Below, piece by piece: positions 39,440-52,692 of a stretch of DNA of 64,000 bases. Under the pieces are notes generated by a model. That model had not been told where the DNA came from and did not search any database. It worked only from the letters and a program-made list of their open reading frames with translations. The position numbers were made by a program, and so were the translations under genes. This DNA is from Macrocystis pyrifera (lineage: Eukaryota; Sar; Phaeophyceae; Laminariales; Laminariaceae): contig JASSKH010000028.1 of assembly GCA_031763025.1 (NCBI GenBank), forward strand, positions 5,622,075 to 5,686,074, given 5' to 3'. Each line of letters starts with the position of its first letter. Positions within the stretch are counted from its first letter, which is position 1.

Positions 39440-40060
39440 CCATGAACTCCAGCCTGTTGTCACAAAGCAGGCTATAACAAAAATCCATCTCGATGTGAGA
39501 AAACAAACAAGTACCAGGTACGAAACAGCGCGCACGGCAGTATGATACCAGTCCGTCAGGGAAACGCTATTAACGAGCTGTGGTATACCATCCCGTACCA
39601 GTTGCAACCAAATAACACCAGGAACACATCCATGGTACATATTTGTATGAACACTCGGTAGAAAAGGAAAAAAGAAAAAAGAAAAACACGAAGAGAGGTC
39701 GAAAAAAAACAAAACAGAACGATCGAAAAACAAAGCAAGCATGCGCTCAGGGTGCAGGCCGAGTCCCGAGGACAAGGTTGCTGTTTGCTGGTGCCATCAG
39801 TCCTATGATATGTCCAGCTGATGGACCAACATAAGGACGTCACAAGAAGACCAGACGGAGGCAAGACGAGAAGAGTGTAGAGACGTAGATCTGCCAACAA
39901 ACCAAAAAAAGCAGTCCTATGTATAGTTGGTAGGTCAAGAACAGTACAAAGAGGGCAGAGACAGACGGACCACGGGAGGCTATAAAAAAATGTCAATGGA
40001 AATAACAAAGGGTCATAAATATGACAATAAGGTGACGCAGCCGACGCAGAATGACAGGGT
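39440..40060 (+). repeat. About 600-bp dispersed repeat, copy 2
   Basis: Inverted relative of 25780-26405. Shared islands run from CCAGCCTGTTGTCACAAAGC through GGCAGTATGATACCAGTCCG and CATCAGTCCTATGATATGTC to TAAGGTGACGCAGCCGACG. Confidence 0.8.
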
Positions 40061-40329
40061 ACAGGGGGGGGTGGTACCATCGTCTTGGCAGGGAAATAAA
40101 ACAGGGGTTTTAACACAGCAATAGGCAGTTGTCACTGGGCATCTCAACTAGAAAGACGGCCAGTGCCACGTTTCGGCGGGTGTCTTCACTTTCTCAACCC
40201 TAGTTGCTGTTGCTACGCCTCCTTCAACGTGGCTCCTCCCCCCCCCCCCCCCCCCCCCCCCCCGGGGGGCCTTGGACCCAACGGCGTCTTAAGTTGCTGC
40301 GCATTTTTTACCTCAAACGCTCATCGTTT

Positions 40330-41664
40330 TGCTACATTATCCTTCTCCTTAACGAATCAGCGCTTCATGTACTGCTCTGCCGCTTCCTCAACACGTCTGA
40401 ACCACTTGCCCGATTTCTTCGCTGCCAGCGTCCATTGTTTCTCTTCGGTGGGCGAGTTAAACAACGATAGGTCGCGTTCAAAACAACCCATCCCGTCTTG
40501 CTCTTGCCCTCCCAAGTAACCCTTTCCCTCCTCCAGTTCCCCAAGCATCACTCGTTTGGGTAGTCTCTGGTGACCTATACGAGCCACGAACCCCGCGAAA
40601 AGTGTCCTCCGCTTTCGCACCGTCGTCCCGACGTTCTTACAACCAGACTTGGCCGGTGCGTCTGCGTAAGAAAGCACATGGAAACCGTCGCGATGCTTTC
40701 TCTTCCATCCGATGCAGCGGAGGAGCAATCGGTGGTGAGCTGTCCACAATATGACGAGATGGGCCACGGTGGGGCTCCACGTGACACACCCGTATCGCAT
40801 GGTACCCATTCCCTCGGCTTTGAGCATTCGTACTTTGAACCGGAGCGGTGTAATAGGCTGGCCGTACAGTGGCGTAGGTTGGCCAGCAGAACGCGCCGGT
40901 TGATTTCGGCAGTAACGTTCTCGCACACAGCAGTTGCCCCAAGGTACACAAACTTGGTGGTTTATTTGTACACCTAGCCGACTGCCTTAGTAACGAAAGC
41001 GACCCTGTCCATACGTTTCGTCATCAGGCACATGGTCTCCGTCTTGGCTTCCGAAACTGTCAATCCTAAGAAACCACACACCGCAACGATATCTGCCGCC
41101 ATCTTCGCAAGGTTGTCCTTCGATCTGGAAACGATGCCCGCGTCGTCCGGATACAGCATTCCCCCGATCGGTTTCGGCTCCGCCACAGTGTCTTGGGGTT
41201 TATCTCGCCTTTTTTCTCCGGCCTCCCTCGCCCCCCCCCCACCCTGGTGCACACCATATATTTCCCTACATTTGCATTAGCGCTAAACCGCTGCATCGCC
41301 ACACGCAGCACGGCAGTGAAGAACATGTTGAACAACAATGGTGCCAGCATGAATCCCTGTCGTAGGCCCTGCCCCACGCCGAACCAGTCTGAATACTCGC
41401 CATCGCCCGTCTGGATGCTAGCACGCATTCCATAGTGGCAATGGTGAATAGCAGCGAGCATCTTTTGGTGGTACGCCGAACCGAGCGAGCACGGTCCACA
41501 AGAGAGTCCGGTCGACTGAAATCACATGCCTTGGCGAGGTCGACGAAACTCATATAAAGAGGGGTGCTTTTCTTCCGTGCCAAATATACAAAGCTGGGTT
41601 GGTCTAACTCTATTGTATAGGACATAGAGTTGGTCTCACCGTTGAGCTGTGTTTCTTGACCCAA
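40330..41664 (-). pseudogene. Decayed non-LTR (LINE) reverse transcriptase, ORF2 C-terminal part
   Basis: Read on the minus strand, successive frames give recognisable reverse transcriptase blocks in the right order: FVDLAKACD (first catalytic Asp block, near 41535), a [20 protein letters not shown] block (near 41350), YPDDAGI (the Y.DD active site, near 41150), then a thumb-like LTVSEAKTETM and a C-terminal tail with RRTLFAGFVARI and LPKRVMLGELEEG. The blocks lie in at least four different frames with stops between, so it cannot be expressed as one protein. The endonuclease domain and 5' half are missing. The C-terminal tail matches the style of LINE elements common in plants and algae. Age is judged only by the number of frame breaks. 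Confidence 0.88.
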
Positions 41665-42451
41665 TTTTGTTTTGGTTCGTGCCGATCTGAGCCTACTTTT
41701 CTCAACATAATGTTTCTCAATCGCGGACGCCCACTGTACCCCGTGAGATTGGCATGACGTCCAAGCGGCCTCCTGTGCCGTAGTGAAGCCGAGAACGGAA
41801 CCAGTGCTCCTCTTCGTGTTCTCAGGTGCCGAACATGCTTTACGCTCAGCAGCTTAGCGGCGAGTCCATTTCGTACGTCGCACCCACCGGGAGAAATGGG
41901 AGAGTAGTAGTATCAAGCGTTCGCAAAGGCCCCGAAGTGAAGAGGCAATATGGGTGAAGGGGATTGCTGCCTTTGAGTCACCGATACATTCCTCCGCCGC
42001 TCGCTAGTGAAAGACTTGCATGCTATCTCTGCAAATTGTGTCTTGAGTGAGTACGGTCGTGACACACGAAGCTGTGGGACAACGGTCAGTCCTACTATTA
42101 ATCTTAGTGAGGACTGCCAGTTTCTATCAACAGCGGTGCACTAAACGAACGCTGTGTTGCGTGTCAACGCCCAACTTAAGGCGCATGCACGTGTACACAC
42201 ATCAAAAACATTATTCGTTGCATCGGGCGGACTTCCGAACCGTATTTCATGCAATACAACAAATAAAAATAATGTACGTGTACCAGGTATTATACCAAAG
42301 ACTGCTGGGTGTGTCGTGTGCAACGCAATGTGCAAAGCCAACTACAGCATATACCGCTGCAAGCGCAAAAGGGTGACCCCAAAAGAGAGGCGTTTAGAAG
42401 ATGCCGTTTTCCCCCTCACGCCGCAGACGGTGCGCCATCTCATTCGGTCCT

Positions 42452-45400
42452 CTAGAAAGCGTTGACTTCGCCGGCCGCTTCCATGCAAACGGAACCAGTG
42501 CCGACGGCCATGATCTCTGCGCTCAGCAACTTTGACGGGTCGGCCGGTCGCAACGGCCGCATGTCCTCGCCTAGCTCGTAGACCATAGGGGTCGCTCGTG
42601 GCACCTTCATGCCCACGACTACGCTGTCAGGGATACTGTCGAGGTGCTGCAGAAGCGTCTTGAGCATGTTCGCGTGTCCCTGGCCAAACGAGGAATGCAT
42701 GCATACATACACCACGGAGCAAGGTGTGTCGGACTATTTTTAGAGATTGGACAACACACGAAAACACAAAATACACGGTTGAGACGGGAGTGGAGGCACG
42801 CACGAGTGGTTTGTTGCAGCGAGAAAGCAGGCCCGAATCGTGCGCAGCGGGTACACCTTAACCATGTACATATTTATAAAATTCAAAACAACAAAGCTGT
42901 GAGATGGAGGATTTGGTCGAAAACCATCTTTGCAAGCTGTGTGTGATACTTCGATCGCGCGTACTACGGGTTTTATATGGTATCATGCAGAAAGTATGTA
43001 TGTCTACTTGTGGTGCCGCCGAAGGTTTTTCAATCAAAACGTTAGAGCTCCGCACAGCTGCTGCTCCGTTTCCACGACTTGCCATACCGCTACCTGATAC
43101 TTTCTAATTTGTTGCTTAAATCCGTTGTTTGCTCATGTCCATTGGTCGCTTATATCTGTTGTCAGACTGGTACATGGCATGATGAAGTGGCACAAAAAAA
43201 TCAGGGCTTTTCGCGGGTCAGGTCAAACCTCACGGGTAGGGTCGGGCAGGGCTGGGTCAGCTGACTCGATCCGACCCGCGAAATTTTTGAGGTGTGTTGA
43301 CTTGACCCGACCCGACCCGACCCGACCCGACCCGTGAGAATTGAAAATCTCCTGACCCGACCCGACCCGACCCGCGAGATTTCAAACCCTCCTGGCCCGA
43401 CCCGACCCGACCCGCCACCTTCGGATTGACCCGTGAGACACAGGTTTCATGCGGGTCGGGTTACCTTGACCCACGAGATTATTTATCGTGACCCGCAGGT
43501 CCGACCTGCGGATCCGGCCCGTGGGTCGATACTTCAAAAACAATTTAATATTCATTTTTTTGTCCACAAGCGATATGTGGCCTGGCTGTAGTGGGTATAA
43601 ATGGATGCGGGCATGCGTATATGGATTTGGCAGTGTTTCAATGTTTGAATAAGACACCAAAGGGGTATTATTGAGTATTTGTACGAGAGAATCCTTTGGG
43701 TAAGAGAGCGGGAAGTGTTTTGAGTGTCGGACCCGCGAGCCGGATGCGCGGGTCCGACCCGCGAGTCAGCAGAAAAGAACTCGCAGGTCACGCTGGCCCG
43801 ACCCGCGAGTGACCCGTTTCTCATGGGTCATGATCTGACCCGACCCGTGAGTTTTTCATCACCTCTTGACCCGACCCGACCCGACCCGTGAGATTTGAAA
43901 AACTCTTGACCCGACCCGACCCGACCCGTGATATTTAAAAAAATCTTGGCCCGACCTGACCCGACCCGCGAGATTTGAAAACCTCTTGACCCGACCCGAC
44001 CCGACCCGTGAGGTTTTGAACACTTCCTGACCCGACCCGACCCGACCCGTGACATTTTGAACACCCCGTGACCCGCGAAAAGCCCTGAAAAAAGTCAACA
44101 CTAGCGTATGATCTTGGCTCCGTGCTCACACAAACGGATGCGAATCTGGCATATCTCGGCTCACAAGCACACGACATGTTTCCCGACAACTGGCACAGAC
44201 GTAGACATATCGCTGATTCGGCACGGGGGTGCAGCGTGACTTTGAACTGGAGGCTAAAACTCGTGCCAGGCATCTATACTACTGCATACCAGGCATGCAT
44301 AATGCGAATGGGACAAAGGTAAGGACTTCCGCGATACCCCCGCCATACCGCTTCTCCCTCTACCCAGAGATCCAAGGACCGTTTGGGTACGAAGGCCAAC
44401 ACCCAAACGATCCTTGCATTTTTCGGACAGAGCAGAGATACTTATACTCCGACAATGCCTCACCGCAACCAGGACGCGTTTGCCGCTCCGCACTGCCGGC
44501 ACGATCTCCTCCTCCCAGTACCCCACGACGCGCCGAGAGACGTCCTTCATGCACTCGGTCCTCGGGATCGCGCAGACTCCGTTCTCGTCCACGACATGCT
44601 GATACCTGCGCGGAGAAGGATCGGAACGCCGAGAGGTCATGCTACGATTTCAGGGGGGGCTGCCTTTCTTGTCGGGGTTCCTCGAACATGAGCTCTGACA
44701 GGCCGTGTGTACTACGGTAAAGGTTTTACTTGATTATAGTATACAAAGCCCAAACATTTCCAATCGATTGGGGCTCCTGAACTCTCAAACTACCCTATAC
44801 CTTTTGAACCCGATGTGAATTGCATACCACTATACGCAAGCCCAGTTGAGTGTGTATCGGACTTACTATGGCCGTTGTTATAGGAGAGCGTCTTACGCCA
44901 GAATTTCCAAAAATTAAAATAAAATAAAAATGGAAACATGTATCAAGATATGGAGGCGTTCTGTCACGATTTGTGAAATTTAACAGAGGGCAAAAATACC
45001 TTGAGAGTGATGTTTAACATAATTGGAAGAAAAATAAATGTGGAAAATCTGAAAGATGAACAAAAATTGCGCGAATGTAAAACCCTGGAATTTCTGGAAA
45101 TAATGCTCTCCGATAATCACGACCCTTAGCTTACGATATATCTCAAAGGTGGATGTTGGGTGGGGTACAGAGCTCTCTCTTCACGTGACGAGCCTCACGA
45201 AAAACATTGGTGCTACATACCCTTACCGCCGTAGCGCGGGTCCTCTATTCTCACCGAAAGTTCGATCTTGAGAACCGTTGTGCTCGCAAAACCGACCAGC
45301 AATCCCATTGGCTACGAAGGCATGCCATCAACGAAGACGAACAATCCCATTGGCGACGTGCAGTAGGCAAGACGTAGGCATACCAGATACGCAAACTCTA

Positions 45401-48400
45401 TATCTTCATATGGGAAATGCGGAGATATAGCGCAGCTCCTCAGGCCAGAAGCTTCCCCTTCAGCCAGAAATGTTCGGGCCCAAAGGTGCACCCTCTACCG
45501 CATTGTAGAGGCATTGTTGAGTTTTTTTGAACCAAAAGTGCATCCTCGAACGCACTGTTGTATAGGCATGGTTGAGTTTTTTGGGCCCAAAAATGCACCC
45601 TCCACCGCACTGTAGAGGCATGGGTGAGAGCAAACCTCAAGAGGAGTCGATTTGTTTCTGTGCCGTCTCTGTGTTGTAGAACAATGGCACACCTAGGCCT
45701 CGCGCACTTCGGCGTACACGCACGTAGCGACCCTCGTCAACTCTTCTGGCACACGGAAGCCAGCAGTGGGGATCCCATGCTCTCCCGATATGATGCTGTA
45801 GACTACATTTCCAGTCATAGGAGCGCTCAGAATAGTTGTCGACTTGCAACAGCAGATGCGGCGATTTGAAATGTGCGCTTGAGGGCCGTGCGTTGCCCGG
45901 CCGTAAAATTAAAATAAACGTGGTGGGGAAAGATACTAAATATTTTTCCTGCCCGCATGTACTATTGGTCAATGCTTTGGAAGTAAACTGTATGATCGAT
46001 GGAAAGCCCAGGGACCCCGATGCCCGAGCGGAACGTTTGCCTCGAATACCACCCGACACAACGTGACCCAAGACTTGAATCAAATGAAAATGATACTCGA
46101 ATACACCACGTACATATAAGATGTACGTACAGCGCGAAACGTACGGACATGACTGGGGAAATATGATAAAATGGTATTCTCCCCTCTCTCCCTGTACTGG
46201 CACAGGTGCATCATCCCAGGCCTAGGGGTTGGGCACGCCACGCAATGCTGCAGCGCATTTCTCTACCTGCTACCTCTGACATCCCACGTTATCGTACGCT
46301 TACAGCACTACAAAAAGGTCGAGTACAGCAGTTCTATCGTACGAAAATACCGGGCAGGGGGTAGGCAGAGGCGCACCTTCGGTCGTCCTTCGGGTAGTAA
46401 CGGCCGGTCGTGCTCATAGGGTGTGGCGGAATGTCGTAGCTCGAGGCCCACAAGGCGACGTTTTCCGCTCCAAAGGCCTCCTGGGCCTCTGGCTTGGTCT
46501 TCCCGATGAGGTCGCCGTAGTGGCGCTCGTTCAGTCGCCAGTCCTTCACCTCCGGCACCCAGAGCTGGTCCAGTTCGTCCATGACGATGTGTTCTGTCTT
46601 GAGTACCCTAGATTTTCGACATCACAACAGCGTGGGCGTGACGACGTGCGGAGGGCGGGGAAGATGTCGCTACATGAACACGCAGAATGTCAGGAAAATC
46701 CAGATGCAGCTGTGCTCCGATTGTCCTATCTAGATGCAGCCGTGCCTTAAGAGTTATTGGACTTACTGCAGACATACTACAAACCCGTCACCTCAGCAGC
46801 ATCATTCTCCCCGTCGGCACCCGCCTCTGGTACAAGACCCGCGATCATCAATGATGGCTCTCTCGGCAGAATATCCGTCCACACGTCAACGACTGGACAG
46901 TACGCGGTTCTCTTTTCCACCTCAGACCGGTCAGTATCAAGCTGCCTTTTTCTGCCCGGTAGAAGCGCTGTTTTTATATGATATGGTGATTGAAGCGATA
47001 CTATCGTCTGTCAAATTACCCAGTAGATTAGCGCGTTGCCCACGGCTTCGGTAATACTGTCAATACCACAACCAGCGTATTTCTTGGCGTACTCATCGTA
47101 CCTCTTGGGTTATCCGGTACCTAGATCCCTGTATGTCAGCTCTTGGTCCCACGAAAAAACAGACGATGGAACCTGTTTCACGACAGAACGCACGTCACAA
47201 TGAGGCAACGGAGTGGGAGAGACACATACTAGAGCAGTGCCTACCTACTACAGTTTCCTCACCGCTTGAGCATCGACGAGTAGACAACGTCGAACTCGAA
47301 ACCCTCCCTCCGGAGCGCCTGCCCGGCAGCTCGAGCCTCGCTCTCGCCCCTCTCGGTAAGCGGAACATCTGTGTATGTATCAAAAACACAATCAGTTGAA
47401 AATAGGCTCGATTATTCGTTGCCGAAAGCAACCAACCGGCAAGCAGGATCAACGTCGAGCTTTAGACTACAACCCTCGAGCCTGCCTTTCGAGTTTCGAC
47501 GTACAAGGTGATCTGGCGGCACTTTGATATACCCGGTGTGAAATAAGCATACACATCCACCGCCGACCTGAAAAAGTTTCACTTTCAAACCTCGAACAGA
47601 AAATCGATTCCGACGTGATGATCTAGATCTTAACGAGGAGTGTTTTTCAGTTTTTCTCAGTATTTTCCGAAATTTGGGTACTTTTCACGTTGCCGGGTGG
47701 GAGCCAAATACCCTCCATGATCCACGAAGTAGGGCATGCGTCCTGGGTTGATTATGTACATGGTACTACGTACGAGCGTACGCACAAGCTATCATTGCGG
47801 CAGGTTAGGATCTACTGCTGTAGCTGGTGATGGTCTATTATAGATCATCACGTGTCCGAGTTTGTATGTGGGACATGTTTTCAGCGTATAGCCGCAAAAA
47901 AAAACATCACCAGACAGGACCCGATCCCGATATTGTGCGAGTTCGCGGCGGAAACTGGGAAAGACCTTTTCACACCTCGGATAGCGTAACACATAACGTT
48001 TTATGTTAATGTTAGGCGTCAGCGAAAAAAACCCGTAACATTACGTTGCTACGTTAACTACTTTCTGGATTTTGTGATAACATTCGTAGTGTTAGTGTGT
48101 TATAATATTCGCGGGCGATCGCGTAACATCATGTTAGAGTGTTACCTTGATCTCGTACTGTGACCGCAGTATATGTGTTACGGTGTTAGGGTATGCAGCC
48201 CATAGCGAGTAACACTATGTTGGCGTGTTAGCGGAATTCCTGGTGGCTATCGTAACACACGTTGAAGGGATAACGTACATGGTCAATTAAACGTTAACAT
48301 TATGTTACCGTGTTAGCGGCATCAGCCCGTAGCGAGTAACGTTATGTTAGTGTGTCAGCGGGATTCTTCGTGCTACCGTATCACCCTTTCGACGGATAAC

Positions 48401-51400
48401 GTACACGGCCAAATAAACGCGTACATAACGCTATGTTAGTGTGTTAGTGAATTTCCTAGGGGCTATCGTAACACGCGTTAGGGGATGATGACGTATATGG
48501 TCAACACAACGTTAACATTGTGTTGCCGTATCAGCCGCAGCAGCAGTCCGTATCGAGCGACGTTATGTGAAGGTATTACGGAAGTCTTGCTACCACATAA
48601 CAACATAACATACGTCAAACGGACAACGTATATGATCGATAAAACACTATTAATAGCACTATGTTAATGTTGTTAACTCGTATGCAATGTATTTAGTGAC
48701 ACAAGTTAGCAGATAACGTACACCCCCAATCTAAAGTCAACAATATGTTACTGCCGTGTTAACTCGTACGTGCGAGTGCGCAGATTACGTTGTAGATGGA
48801 TAACGTAATGTGTTATACATGGGATAACGTACTGGCGGGGATTCCACAAAAAAATGAGGCGTTTTTTTGCGGGGATCCCTCCTAAATGTCCCCTGTTCTG
48901 GGGTTTTAAAATATGGAGGCGTTTTTTACCAGGGATGCCATGCTATCCTCCCCCCCCGGGGATATATTTGTAGGTATCCTCTACTGGGATGTCGGCGAAA
49001 TTGGATAACACGGCTACGCTATGTTACTCCCACGCACCCGCTTTACCACTAACACAGGTAACACATGTTAGATCTCGGGAAGATCCAAAGGGTAACGTAG
49101 TAACACTACGTTAGAACGACTTCGGCCCCAACGGTAACTCAGTAACATGAAGTTACACCCGGATGGGTTTTTATGGTAACACGGTAACGGAATGTTACCA
49201 TCAGATCTTTATCGACGGTAACACCGTAACATAATGTTACGGAGACTTCCGCCTTTAGGCTAACATCCTAACGTAATGTTACGTATGGGCCGGCTAAGAC
49301 TGTAACGTATCTAAAGTGCGTTAGGTGTTACGTTATCCGACCCTAAGGCAATCAGATGGGGGGTCCAGATAACGTAGTGTTGGTAGTGCTGGCCATTGCG
49401 TTATGTTACGTTAGTGTGTTATCTGTAACACAACGTTACGTGTCAGTAGTGCTGGCGAACATGGTAACGTTGTGTTAGGGTGTTATGTGTAACACTCCTC
49501 CTAAGGGTAACATCATGTTATTGTGTTACGTCTAACGCTGCGTCGACAATAACATTATGCTATCGTGTTAGTAAATAATACAAGGCGCTTCGCTCCGCGG
49601 GCGGCCTACGCCGCCCGCTACGCTCGCTCAGTAAGCAAGCATCAAATAATATTATGCGAGGCGAACAGAGGTCCATGATTGATTGGATATTGTTTTTTTT
49701 ATGGCCCCTGTGGTTAGCCGCAAACTGGCGACTTGATAATGCCAAGAGTCTCGCCGCCATGCTTCAGGAGAAAACAGCTCGGACGCCCCATATGCTTCAC
49801 GTCGCGGGCGGTTTTCCGCTACGCTCGCTCACACGTCGTACATACGTACATACCCCAGGTAGGGTACTTATATTCTTCTTTCGATATGCTCTGTGTCTGT
49901 GTACTCGTCGTATGTTCGAAATATAAAAGCACAGAACGGCACAGCAAGCAACACAGCAAAAACAACGAAAATGAAACCGAAAAATTCTAAAAGAACAAAA
50001 TCCCCGTCCCCTTTTGTGTAATAATTTACTACCTGAGTGGAACACCTTACATCAGTCAAAAAAAGAGAAAAGGAAAAAAGGAAAAAATCTTACAGCAGAG
50101 CTTCTCTCTCAGCCTCGTACGCCGCCCGCCCCTCTCGCGACCATCTCGCCACCGATTCAGTCCGGGTAAAGCTTCGCTCCCTCTCTTCCACAGTGAGCCC
50201 CGTCGCCCGCCTCGCGTGAAGCCCGGTGCTCACCGTGGACCTCGACGCAAGCTCGACAATGTTGGTGCTCATTCGGGGTACCTCCCTCTTGTGACTCTCA
50301 GCCCGGTCGCGAAAATAAGCACCGCTTGAATATTATCTTACAATCCCGAACGACCCTTAAATACTCGTACGTACTCTATCCAAAATCATAAATGGAGGCC
50401 AGACAGAGCCTATTGATGCATCCGCGTGTCTCGAGGCACACGCAACGCCTAGGCACGAAAGCGGCGACCGCGCTCCTTGCAACTCCTCCTCTACTCGCCA
50501 GCATCCGCTGACACCCGCGACGGTGCCGGGTTCGCCCGCGCAACCGTGCTCGGAGTACACGCACGCACACGAAACGAAAGAAGAAAAAAGGAAAGAAGGA
50601 CTGAAAGTACGAAGAGAAATGGAGAAAACGAAGACACGCTGGAACGGTCCGGCAAGTAATAAACGGAAGCGATTCCCAAGTGGGAGCTCTGAGCGGCCAG
50701 GGACGTACCAACCGAGCACGCTCAGAGATCGAGATCTAAGTAAGTATATCTATGCGGATATCGATCTGGGCATGTTAGAGTCATAACGTACGTGTTTGGT
50801 CGAAGCCTAACACTGTGTCACGGTGTTAGTTCAAGGACTGATCACGGCATAACATAATGTTACTTTGACAAGGAATCACATATAGAATACGCGCGCTCGG
50901 TTTATCACAATACTTGTAAAATTAGGTAAAAATGGAATATAGACGAGGCGTATTACGCAGCTTGCAAAGTTGAGTATCAACTATTTAATCAGTCGAGCTC
51001 ACAGCTGACGTATTTCAAAATTTATAAAATATATCTACTGTACTAGAGTGTCTGCGCAAAATAAAGAATATTACGAATTTTGCTTATCTATTCCCCCGTT
51101 ACCGACGACTAATCAAATATCCTAATCAAATTTGCATAAAAATGACGAAGTTATGCATTTTTGGATAGCATATTATACTAGAGCCATATTTGTATGATAT
51201 GAGATTCGACCGCTGCATTCTGTTGGCCGAAAACTCTCCGGACGCTTTGGATTGGCCAAGCTTGCCCCGAGAGTGGCCTCGGACCCTCGGACCATGTGTC
51301 AGCTACCGGCGGGGTTTTGCGAGAAGAATTGCTGCCGCTGATGCAAAGGCTGCAGCAGGCAGCAGGTACTATTAGGTAGGTGCTGCTGCTGCTGCTGTAC

Positions 51401-52646
51401 GTCACCGACTACTGCTACTACTGCATATAGTGTGCTGCTGCTGCTGCTGCAAGTAAGTGCTGTTGTTGCTGGAAACACTGCGGCAATAAGCAAGCACTGC
51501 GGTGAGTAGGCGCTGCTGCAAATAAAAGCGCTGCTGCAAGCGAGCGCTGCTGCACACAAGCAAGGTCTGCTGCAAACAAAAGCGCTGCTGCAAGCGAGCG
51601 CTGCTGCACACAAGCAAGGTCTGCTGCAAGCAAGCGCTGCTGCGAGCAAGCGCTGCTGGAAGCGAGAGAGCTGCCTCAAGCAAGCGCTGCTGCGAGCAAG
51701 TGCTGCTGGAAGCGAGAGAGCTGCCTCAAGCAAGCGCTGCTGCAAGAGCTGTCGCAGGCGCTGTGCTGGTGCTGCAAGCACGTGCACACTTGCCGCCACG
51801 CCCCTGATCTTCGACCCCTTTTCGGCCAGAGAGGACGACGAAGAAGGAGGGCGATCTTCTCGTTGTGGCGGCGTTGCTTGCACAGCGAGTGTCGAGGAGC
51901 GCAAGATAGATCGCACTTCTGCCTGTTAGTGCTTGCTGCTGCTTACTGCTCCCGCAGCTGCTGCTGCTGCTGCTGCAGGTGGGTACTGCTGCTGCTTGCA
52001 CGACTTCTTGTTGTGTTCGGCTCGTTTGGTACAAAAAAAAGTGCTGCCGCTGCCGCAATTGTTTTTTTTTTCGAACATAAGAATCCAATATTTAGCTGTT
52101 TTTCGTCTACGATTATGCGCATGCCGAAAGGCTTTCGATTATGATTACCTTTCCGACGGAAATCCTTGATAAACAAAAATATTATGCGCAGACACTCTAC
52201 TGCTGTACCTGAGCTGGACGAGACCGAGCAGCAACATAACGTTAAGGCTCGTGCTCGTTCGTGGGTTTCCAGTTAACACTGTGTTACCGCGTTGCCGTGA
52301 TCGCCCCTCTAGTGCTAATACTATGTTAGTACGTTACCACGTTCCTGTGTTAGCCCCCATATAACCTAGATAAGTGTTGTCCGAGTGTTACGTTATCCGA
52401 GGTGTGGACCTTTTACGTTCCGTTCGTTAGATGACGCTGTTTTCTTTCATTTTTACCTGGAACACGTTTTGAAATTTGAACGGTCGCCTGGTGGAACGCA
52501 ATGCAGAAATGGTTTCACAACCGCTCAGACTTTCTCGGCCCTAGCGATGTCCCTCACCAGTCCATCCTATGTGCCTATCGTCCCTATTCCAGGTTGATTC
52601 TCCGTGTCGTAAAAACACTACACGATACGCTTGGTTGCCATCTTGA

Positions 52647-52692
<46 letters not shown>

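Larger units (their letters stand above)
38775..42451. other. Convergent spacer between YL1 and PGM 3' ends
   Basis: The spacer is 3.7 kb and mostly mobile-element debris: the 600-bp dispersed repeat copy (39440-40060), a C23 tract (40241-40263) and the LINE pseudogene (about 40330-41664). The remaining parts, 38775-39440 and 41700-42450, contain no recognisable gene. A short ATG/GAT microsatellite is at 39400-39421. Confidence 0.7.
47971..52406. mobile_element. 4.4-kb inverted-repeat transposon with GTTA-rich arrays (PGM intron 1)
   Basis: The ends are 22-bp inverted repeats, CACACCTCGGATA.CGTAACAC with one mismatch. A perfect 8-bp direct duplication GACCTTTT sits outside both (47963-47970 and 52407-52414). 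The left arm (47971 to about 49570) is a long array of diverged units with words such as GTAACGTTATGTTAGTGTGT. The same words recur at 50780-50870 and 52220-52406. The middle (about 49570-50770) is unlike the arms and partly GC-rich. No transposase is recognised, so it is probably non-autonomous. An 8-bp duplication fits hAT; long arms of repeats are more like foldback or Mutator-like elements. Class left open. Confidence 0.9.

Noticed and set aside
47971..49570. CRISPR-like array
   Set aside because: The GTTA array is eukaryotic, diverged, without constant repeat/spacer lengths, and bounded by transposon ends.
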